Of a stretch of DNA of 64,000 nt, positions 57,401 through 64,000 are shown piece after piece; the first letter of the stretch is position 1; each line of letters opens with the position of its first letter. The position numbers and the translations under genes were made by a program. The stretch is from Asterias rubens (lineage: Eukaryota > Echinodermata > Asteroidea > Forcipulatida > Asteriidae). A model generated the notes under the pieces. The model did not search any database. It had not been told where the DNA came from and was given only the letters and a program-made list of their open reading frames with translations. Where the stretch lies: positions 4,340,001 to 4,404,000 of the forward strand of contig NC_047073.1 of NCBI RefSeq assembly GCF_902459465.1, in the 5' to 3' direction.

Positions 57401-60400
57401 TTTTCCATGAATTTGATTTCGAGGCCTCAGATTTAGAACTTGAGGTCTCGAAATCAACCATCTTAACGCACACAACTCCGTGTGACCAGGGTGTTTTTTT
57501 TTCTTTCATTATTTTCTTGAAAGTTCGATGACCGATTGAGCTCAAATTTTCACTGGCTCGTTATTTAATGCATATGTTGAGATACACAAACTGTGAAGGC
57601 TAGTCTTTGACAATTACCAATAGTGTCCGCTGCCTTTAAACGTTTTGTTTGAAGTTCATGTGCACTATATAAGCTTGTAGTATGCAAATGACACATTCTA
57701 TCCTTACAGTGTATCAGCCATAGCATAGTACAAATACTACAAGCAGCAATCACATGTACTCATGGGGGAAATTCAATATCCAAAAGAAAAAAAATGTTGC
57801 TTGCGGGTTCTTGAGATGTTCCACAGATGACACTGTCAAGCTGTGACAACAGATGTCAACTGTCAAAAGCCATTCTTTACCCACGCATCCATTACTAATT
57901 CCAGAACATCTTCCCATCTTTAGTACCAGCACAATGTAGTTTAATAGATGTTAAATTTGCATCCGCATCATTGGTTTTTACCCCTACACAGATGTGTGCA
58001 AGCACTGTTAACTCCAGACTTTCTTGAGTTCTGTGATTTGTTTTCACAGAACTCGGGGAAGTACTGAGTATACAATTTGCTTTTACAAACGTGAAAAATG
58101 TTAATACAGAATGAAGATTTTTTTTTGTTTTAATGGGTTTATAACATGTCTACAGTGGAAGAGGGGGCTGATAAAATCCCTAAACTTTTGAGGAAAAAAA
58201 CATCATTAAAAATTGGCAAAGCTTGACTACTTATTACGTATGCATGTGTTAGCCTTGAATGAGGTGCAATTCTGGTCGTCTAGATAACCAAAATATGAAA
58301 CAGGTTTATGAAATTTTGAATTACGATACCGATTAACAAAGTGCTACCGCACTCAGCAGCAACTGACAGAACACCTTCTCCTCAAGATAAATGTAACTAA
58401 TATAATAGATGTTAAATTTCATCGGGGATAAATAATATTAATTTTGGGTTTTTACCCATACACCGATGTGTGTAAGCACATAACAATATAAAAAATATTA
58501 CAGGCTCGGGTGGGACTCAAACCCACATGTGTAACTGGGTTCTTTTTTTACATAACATGGAGTACACATTCTACAGATGCCATATCCAAAGGATGCAGCA
58601 AGTACAGTTAAGTGCAGTGGACACTATTGGTAATTACTCAAAATAATTATTAGCATACACATGTATAACCTTACTTGGTAACAAGTAATGGGGAGAGGCT
58701 CATAGTATAAAGTATTGTGAGAAATGGCTCCCTCTGAAGTAATGTAGTTTTCAAGAAAGAAGTAATTTTCCATGAATTTGATTTGGAGACCTCAGATTTA
58801 GAACTTGAGGTCTCAAAATCAACCATCTAAATGCACACAACTTCGTGTGACAAGGGTTATTTTTCTTTCATTATTATCTCGAAACTTCGACGATCGATTG
58901 AGCTCAAATTTTCACAGGTTTGTTATTTTATGCATATGTTGAGATACACAAACTGTGAAGGCTATGTTGGGATACACAAACTGTGAAGGCTAATCTTTGA
59001 CAATTACAAATAGTGTCCGCTGCCTTTAAGTGTCTTGTCTGAGAGTCAAGCCCACACTCTGCTGATCAGAAACACCCGAGCTTGAGTCAAATGCACTTGA
59101 CCACTCAGCCATAAGTTGATATATTGACATGAACGAGTTGCATTGGAATTACACTGCAGACACTTGAAGTTTGTACAGTGTACTTCAATCATACAAAGTT
59201 CATGCCTACTTCTCAGTCAGTGTTAAAATCAAATAAAAATCCCTTTTATAGTATAATATACTTTCATTAACTTTCTTATGTTTGCAAGGTTTAGGCCCTA
59301 CTTATCTTCAGCAACTCATCCAAAAATATCAACCAGTTTGTAATCTCCGCTCTAAATCCAGGTCTCTCTTAGTTTGTCCCTCGACTTTTACTAAATTTTA
59401 TGGGGCCAGAGCTTCTGCAGCAGCAGCAGCAGAATTATGGAATAGTCTTCCGGACACCATAAAACAAGCTCAAACAGTGAATTTATTTAAGACAAAGTTA
59501 AAAACACATTTATTTTTTGCAATAGCCTTCAGTACTTCTTTCTGTAACAACTAAATTTTGCTTTTGTATTTACTTCACATCTCTATTTTTAGAACTTTGA
59601 CTTCTCTTTTGTTTTCATCTCAAAGCACATAAGGGACTTCTCTGTGATTGTGATGCGCTCTACAAAAATGGTTCATTATTTAGCAAATATGCAAAACTTG
59701 GAAGGGGGAAATCCTTGACTGTTAGCAAGGTATAACTTCCTATTGGAAAAGCAGTACACCATGTACTATCTGGTTTTCAGATTAGCGATTCTACTAGCAC
59801 GCACGCCATCAGGACAGATCTAGAACATAGTTTATTCACTTCGAAAGAACTAAATTCCTGGATGTTTATTTTTCATCTTTATGACTTGTAATTCAGTAGA
59901 ACGTATTCACCCAAGCAGTGGTATGATTTATAATAGCATAATTTCAAGGGACGATATATGTTCGGTAACCACTCTTAAAGGCAGTGGACACTATTGGTAA
60001 TTACTCCAAATAATTGTTATCAAAAAATCTTTATTGGTAACGAGTAATAGGGAGAGGTTGATAGTATAAAACATTGTGAGAAACAGTTCCCTCTGAAGTG
60101 ACGTAGTTTTCCGGAAAGAAGTAACTTTCCATGAATTTGATTTCGAGACCTCAAGTTTAGAATTTGAGGACTCGAAATCAAGCATCTGAAAGCATACAAC
60201 TTCGTGTGACCATGGTGCAACAAGGATGTTTTTTTCTTTCACTAATATCTCGCAACTTCGACGAATGATTGAGCTCAAGTTTTCACAGGTTTGTTATTTT
60301 ACGCATATATGTTGAGAAACACCAAGTGAGAAGACTGGTCTTTGACAATTACCAATAGTGTCCAGTGTCTTTAAAGTTAATGGCACGAAAAACTATTGGT

Positions 60401-63400
60401 TAGAAGCCTACAGCAGCTTTTTAATAGTACTAAAAGCATTTTGAGAAACATTTCACTTCAAAGTAATGTGGTTATGTAAAAATATACCAGCTCCTATCAC
60501 CCAAAAATTGATAGGCTTTCGAGTCACAGTGGTAAGGTTCACTTTTATTAATCCTGGCCATCTTAGAATGGGCTTGTCTTGTCTGTTTTTATAATTGTCT
60601 TGCTTGATTGCCAGTGCTCTGTCTCATTCAATCATTGGTTTACAATTGTTCTAGGTGTCTTAAGTTTACACTAGTTGTTTCTTATACTGTTATATTTCTT
60701 TAGTTCGGTAATATTGTATCTTGTACTGTTTTTTGAAATCTTGGCCGAAAGCATTACCGTCAGAAACGCTTCTCAGATTGTGTATTCCTTTTAGGGATTA
60801 TTCTTCTGGCGTCGGATTTTTGACGAAATTTCAAAAACGTGACAATCTTTTTAAATGAAATTTTTCTTTGTAAGGTTAAAACAATCAAACGATTCCAACA
60901 ACCACAGGTATTGCCTTTAAAGGAACTGTGTAGTGTTCCTACCAATAGTGGTATGATTTTTTGGGGTGCGTTCGTTTAGCTTCCCTGGGTCGACCCCGCA
61001 GAGCTCACTCGGGTGAGCCCCTGACAAGAGCTAATCGAACGATCACACTCGCCCTCTCATGGTGACGGCATGCACCTCTGGTCACCCCCAAGTGACCCAC
61101 TCCACAAGCAGGGCACTGGGGGCTGACCCGGGTGAGCCCCGTCAAAGCTATTTGAACGAAACGGGGCAGACCGGGGTCGACCTAGGAAAGCTAAACGAAC
61201 GTACCCATAATAGCATAAATAAATAAAATCCCCTTCTGTATTCATAAACATATCAATCACCTATCCTTAAAGCCATTGGACCCTTTCAGTAAACAGTATT
61301 GTCCAAGGCCCACACTTCGTGTATCACAACTTCTATATCAAATAACAAACCTGTGAAAATTTGGGCTTAATCGGTCATCGGAGTCGGGAGAAAATAACGG
61401 GAAAACCCACCCTTGTATCCGCGCGTTTCGCCGTGTCATGACATGTGTTTAAAATAAATCCGTAATTCTCGTTAACGAGAATTGATATTGTTTTACTGTT
61501 TTCTCAAAAAGTAAAGCATTTCATGGAATAATATTACAAGAGAAGTATTTCACCACTAGCTTCTGTAAACCCTGTAAGTTATTTGTAAATCTGTGAACTT
61601 TTTTTTTTTCCTGTATCGAAAGGGTCCAATGGCTTTAATCATACATTGCAAGACCTCAGACATTCACATGGGACTAATGTACATAATATATAAACGTAGC
61701 TTCAAGATTTGTATTGTACACAGTTAGACCAAAAAAATAATCAAGAAATTATCATTTATTTATTGAATTTCTTTTAATTTATTCAGGTTGTGAAGCAAAT
61801 GACTCTAAGATGCAAACTTTTTAATCAATGTACATGTACTAGCCAAGAAGAAAATGAAGGAAGTTTCAGATCTACCGGTAAAGGAAAACCTGAGTGTATT
61901 CCAGGGAAAAAACCAAGTCAGGTAGACTGAGAGCCTAATCCACATCGTTCCAAGCATACAATTCAAACCGGGGTCTTCGAGGTAGAAGGCAAGGAAAGAT
62001 ACCACTAAAACCAACCCGACCATCAACAAAATATGAAATTGATTTCGAACATTTGGATTCTGCCATATTTTGTTTCAATCAACATGCTTTAAAACCAAAG
62101 CAATGTATACCCACACACATTCAATCACATGACAGTGCCGTCATGCTAATTAAAAACTCAAACTGTTCTTGCTAATTGATAAACAACCTGCTTTACAAAT
62201 TACTATTATGTATTGTGGAACTGATCAAGTTACTGATGAGGTCTTCAAATGAATACAAATTTCTGATTCCAGGATGCAGTTGTACTTTGGGCACGAGAAA
62301 TGAAGTCATTTCCTCGCTGCATTGGCTGGGCAGTCTATATTTCCGCATGTGTGGGAAAGTGTTCCCAATGTGGTCATTTCAGACTAGAACCGATCTCAAC
62401 CGGTTCTGGGCTCAATTTAATAGAGCTGCTAAATTTGCTTAGCATGAAATTTCTTCCTTAATAGTAACAGGTTTACCAACCAAATTTCCGTGTGATTTTC
62501 ACGATAAGCAAACAAAAGCTGAATACCAGTAACAAGCACTATGTGACAAATGAAAACTTGGCTGGTAATCCTGTTTTTATCAGGGAAGAAATTTCATGCT
62601 TAGCAAATTTTTGTGCTTAGCAGCTCTATAAAATTGGGCCATGGTGTGGTGGTGGCACAGCTCCACTTTCCAACACAGCACACAATTTACTAATCCTTAT
62701 ACATGTTGTTAAGTGGATTGTGACTTTTGGCACAAAAAAGGCACAACATACATAAAGATATGTCATGTTGAACATTTTGGCAGAGTTTGTTTATGACAAA
62801 TCTTTGAAGAGGAAGTGAGCTATCACTGGCATTTTGGAGCTCGGGGGGAACAAATTCATCCAAGCTTACATCATAAAAAAATTAAGTAAATAAATAAAAA
62901 GTGAGTAGTGATGACATTTTTTTTGTGAAGCAATACCAGGGAAATAATTCACTGCATGTACATATTGAGAAAATATGAATAGCTGTTGCAAACTAAGGTG
63001 ACCTTACAAGGTACAAATGCAAAAAAATAGTTAATGGTCTGAGTCTTTCTCGAAAGCTCTATTAGCCGTCAAGAACGCCTCTGCTCTGGGGCCGAAACGT
63101 CAGGGCTTTAAACATTTGAACCAGGTGGAACAGGGACACAGTGTGAAAGTGCTACGGGTTTACCCAAAGGTAAAACAAGTCGTGGGGCTGTAGTTTAGGG
63201 GATATGAGATACAGTTCGAAAAGGGTTTAGGTTGTCCACAGTACAGAATCTGTACCAGTGTCATGTCAAATCATAAGGGGAAGGGGGTAGGACGTGAAGG
63301 ATTTGGGGATTTGATATAATCCTTACCATAGATGTTAGATCTCGATGGATTATACAGTGCATGTGTAGATAGCTCATTCCGGATGCAATGTCTTTAGCTA

Positions 63401-63476
63401 TTCTTATACGAGTTGGCCATGACAGGTAGATATGCATGTCCAGTAAGGTCTTGCTCAGGTCACCGCCATTCATGTA
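48409..63476 (-). CDS. TESK-like dual-specificity protein kinase, 3' part (7 exons; N-terminus beyond the window)
   Basis: C-terminal part of a LIMK/TESK-family kinase; known members phosphorylate cofilin and regulate actin. Exons: 63476-63327, 55227-55148, 54448-54364, 53161-53078, 52209-52123, 49415-49313, 48953-48409, in frame throughout (377 aa visible). The first visible residues are YMNGGDLSKTLL (hinge), then HRDLTSMN, the catalytic loop (TESK1 has HRDLTSKN). The metal-binding motif reads ADLGLA instead of DFG. The APE region is TPFWVSPENLRGD, followed by DLFSFGIILCEIIARV and SKRPAFTEVV. The final exon encodes a serine/arginine-rich tail of about 180 aa with KKWVNPFDTPHLKNGQTKL, which resembles the VNPF...TP segment of TESK1, and an acidic EDEEEEAAEKE stretch. 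The glycine loop and VAIK lysine exons should lie to the right of 64000. The intron between the first two visible exons is 8.1 kb and full of repeats. TESK1 versus TESK2 cannot be decided. Confidence 0.92.
49758..51341 (-). mobile_element. hAT transposon remnant flanked by CGAGACC arrays (TESK intron)
   Basis: The minus strand 50611-50429 encodes a hAT C-terminal dimerisation segment containing PASSAPVERVFSRGG, then RPHRARLS and LMFLKCNEKVL-stop. The left edge begins CAGTGTTGTAGTC, a plausible hAT terminus. Arrays of CGAGACCAAGACCGAGACC at 49787-49983 and 51248-51341 look like subterminal repeats. The rest of the transposase is missing. The element sits within a TACTACTTGGTACTAAA-type repeat, so the target duplication is unclear. 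Confidence 0.7.
49787..49983. repeat. CGAGACC array with an internal tandem duplication
   Basis: An 89-bp-scale unit (TTCGAGACCAAGACCGAGAT...AAGGTCGAGACC...CATAAAAG) occurs twice in tandem, each built from GAGACC/AAGACC hexamers. A matching array is at 51248-51341. Confidence 0.85.
51342..51990. repeat. Degenerate TACTACTTGGTACTAAA minisatellite
   Basis: Many variants of AGTACTACTTGGTACTAAATA in 51342-51545, again at 51756-51800 and 51893-51985; also left of the hAT remnant at 49700-49757. The arrays are interrupted by the 51590-51750 repeat. Confidence 0.75.
52482..52927. mobile_element. MITE-like repeat in a TESK intron
   Basis: Ends GGGTATGTTCAGACAGCATA and GTACTGTGTCTGAACTAACC are roughly inverted. 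Inside, GAGTTAAACC and AAGATAAACC motifs recur in both orientations. No ORF. Confidence 0.6.
53270..53480 (-). mobile_element. SINE-3, copy 2 (TESK intron)
   Basis: The minus strand has GTCTAGATAGCTCAGCCGGC and GTCTTGGGTTCAAATCCCAC. Followed on plus by GTTGCCAGTCAGAAACCATA...GTTAGCTGCCATG, also found near 6595-6635. Confidence 0.65.
54190..54335 (-). mobile_element. SINE-3 (tRNA-like GCTAGATAGCTCAG head), copy 1
   Basis: The minus strand reads GGCTAGATAGCTCAGTTTGT...GTTGGTTCGAATCCC, A- and B-box-like. Related copies are at 53270-53400 and about 6460-6660. The surrounding match (CTATTTTGTCAATATTTTTG on plus) shows a repeat rather than a tRNA gene. Confidence 0.65.
55597..55735 (+). mobile_element. 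SINE-1 head fragment (TESK intron)
   Basis: GTGTCGTGTCCGAGCTGTTAAG...GTGTGGGTTCAAATCCCCAG...CAAGACACATGACCATT. The 3' body is missing. A separate SINE tail piece in reverse orientation lies at 55413-55475. Confidence 0.65.
56013..56045. repeat. Short palindrome
   Basis: AAATGTGCTAGCATATAGCACATTT lies within a stem extended by TTTAAAT-like flanks. Possibly the centre of a decayed MITE. Confidence 0.5.
56945..57190. repeat. Tandem and inverted AACCGTTGGTT repeat (TESK intron)
   Basis: A 46-bp unit (CCGTTGGTTACAACACAACA...TCAGTATGCTCTGA) is repeated in tandem at about 57013-57100. An inverted partner follows (AACCAACGGTTCTTTTCAGA) and then GGTGTTACCGCAAAC. Related to 33740-34110. Confidence 0.7.
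57246..57639 (+). mobile_element. TTAA-MITE A, copy 10 (TESK intron)
   Basis: Full-length copy with an expanded G run (57322-57331) inside, in the 8.1-kb TESK intron. Confidence 0.9.
57940..58485. mobile_element. Two TAGATGTTAAATTTGCAT elements
   Basis: 57940-58075 (TTAATAGATGTTAAATTTGC...TTTTTACCCCTACACAGATG...CGGGGAAGTACTGAGTATAC) and 58400-58485 (AATAGATGTTAAATTTCATC...TTACCCATACACCGATGTGT). Between them is AT-rich sequence with nothing recognised. Confidence 0.6.
58608..59029 (+). mobile_element. TTAA-MITE A, copy 11 with internal duplication
   Basis: Full-length copy in which a segment ending ACACAAACTGTGAAGGCTA is duplicated in tandem near 58950-58990. Both ends are TTAA. Confidence 0.9.
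59031..59115 (-). mobile_element. SINE-1 head fragment
   Basis: The minus strand reads CTTATGGCTGAGTGGTCAAG...GATCAGCAGAGTGTGGG. It directly follows TTAA-MITE A copy 11. Confidence 0.6.
59270..59690 (+). mobile_element. LINE (non-LTR retrotransposon) reverse-transcriptase C-terminus and 3' end
   Basis: The 59282-59554 frame reads GLGPTYLQQLIQKYQP...LRSKSRSLLVCP...FYGARAS...ELWNSLPDTIKQA...FKTKLKTHLF, the well-known tail of L2/CR1-like reverse transcriptase ORFs. A 3' sequence with GTGATGCGCTCTACAAAAATG follows. Only the extreme 3' end survives, so this is a 5'-truncated insertion in the TESK intron. Confidence 0.8.
59975..60374 (+). mobile_element. TTAA-MITE A, copy 12
   Basis: Full-length copy with a short insertion (CATGGTGCAACAAGG) beside the CAAGG motif. 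TTAA at both ends. Confidence 0.9.
60964..61206. mobile_element. 243-bp GC-rich MITE
   Basis: TIR GGGTGCGTTCGTTTAGCTT / reverse complement of the right end GGGTACGTTCGTTTAGCTT, with GGGTCGACC further in. A related single end (AAGCTAATCGAACGCACCC) is at 38486-38504. Confidence 0.85.
61267..61638 (+). mobile_element. TTAA-MITE E
   Basis: Perfect terminal inverted repeat TTAAAGCCATTGGACCCTTTC / GAAAGGGTCCAATGGCTTTAA with TTAA ends. The body shares the motif AACAAACCTGTGAAAATTTG with reverse-oriented A elements and contains a TTCTCGTTAACGAGAA palindrome. Confidence 0.88.
62408..62641. mobile_element. GCTTAGCA-type repeat, copy 4
   Basis: GGGCTCAATTTAATAGAGCTG...GTTTACCAACCAAATTTCCG...CTTGGCTGGTAATCCTG...GCAGCTCTATAAAATTGGGCC; closest to 10010-10235. 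Confidence 0.7.
62642..63326. other. TESK intron with a GGGGCCGAAACGTCAGGGC motif
   Basis: Mostly featureless. At 63088-63106 a GGGGCCGAAACGTCAGGGC box resembles the GAAACGTC box of Penelope-like elements; otherwise nothing is identified. Confidence 0.35.
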
Positions 63477-63662
63477 CTGCATGTATGAAAAGAATACAAG
63501 ACAACATGGATGACTAATGAAATAAAACAAACTTACACTGTAGGAAAAACATTACCTTTTAGTACATCCATGTTTTCATTTTAAACTCTCAAACATTGTA
63601 TAACCAATATATGGGTAAAAAACAAAATATATTCTTCATCCCTGATGCAAATTTAACATCTA

Positions 63663-64000
63663 TTAAAGGCAGTGGACACTATTGATAATTACTCAAAATA
63701 ATTATTAGCGTAAAACCGTTCTTGGTGACGAGTAATGGGGAGAGGTTGATGGTATAAAACATTGTGAGAAATGGCTCCCTCTGAAGTGCCATAGTTTTCG
63801 AGAAAGAAGTAATTTTCCACGAGTTTGAGTTCGAGACCTCAAGTTTAGAACTTGAGGTCTCGAAATCAACCATCTAAACGCACACAACTTCGTGTGACAA
63901 GGGTGTTTTCTTCTTTCATTACTATCTCGCAACTTTGATAACCGATTGAGCTCAAATTTTCACAGGTTTGTTATTTTATGCATGTGTTGAGATACACCAA
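63663..64000 (+). mobile_element. TTAA-MITE A, copy 13 (cut by the window edge)
   Basis: The left TTAA end, hairpin and most of the body are present; the right terminus lies beyond 64000. It abuts a TAGATGTTAAATTTGCAT repeat at 63595-63662. Confidence 0.9.

Overview
This is a eukaryotic, intron-rich, AT-rich window. Its proteins are animal-like, its exons are short (80-600 bp) with GT...AG introns, and much of the intergenic and intronic DNA is short nonautonomous DNA transposons (MITEs) and tRNA-derived SINEs with (ATT)n tails. The gene content and the repeat style suggest an echinoderm, perhaps a sea star; this is inference, as no species marker is present.

Four protein genes can be assembled exon by exon, each splice junction keeping the reading frame. 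(1) 13976-26102, minus: an aminopeptidase O (AOPEP) orthologue in 10 coding exons, about 746 aa, with an M1 zinc site HEVTH-18-E. (2) 27838-34439, plus: an HSDL2 orthologue in 8 coding exons, 419 aa, with SDR plus SCP2 domains and a C-terminal SKL peroxisomal signal. It is head-to-head with AOPEP, and a perfect DR1 nuclear-receptor element lies just before its ATG. (3) 36625-38847, minus: a predicted HD-superfamily metal-dependent phosphohydrolase (COG4339 type) in 4 exons, 242 aa, tail-to-tail with HSDL2. A perfect 161-bp inverted repeat sits just upstream of its start. (4) 48409-63476, minus: the 3' seven coding exons of a TESK-like (LIMK/TESK family) protein kinase. The N-terminal kinase lobe lies beyond the right edge.

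The rest is mostly repeats. One MITE family of about 380 bp (here TTAA-MITE A) has 13 copies. At least seven other families share TTAA-AG-type ends, which points to one TTAA-targeting transposase superfamily (Kolobok/T2-like or piggyBac-like). There are also three tRNA-derived SINE types, several nested in one another, a LINE reverse-transcriptase tail, a hAT transposase remnant between CGAGACC arrays, a 16-bp minisatellite in HSDL2 intron 1, several near-perfect palindromes and possible Penelope-like fragments.

Region by region: 1-13.9 kb is repeats with no recognisable gene. 13.9-38.9 kb is the AOPEP / HSDL2 / HD-hydrolase cluster. 38.9-48.4 kb is intergenic repeats. 48.4-64 kb is the TESK-like gene with introns full of repeats. 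Apart from AOPEP and HSDL2 sharing an intergenic promoter region, no joint pathway is evident. The human counterparts AOPEP, HSDL2 and TESK1 all lie on chromosome 9, which hints at old linkage.
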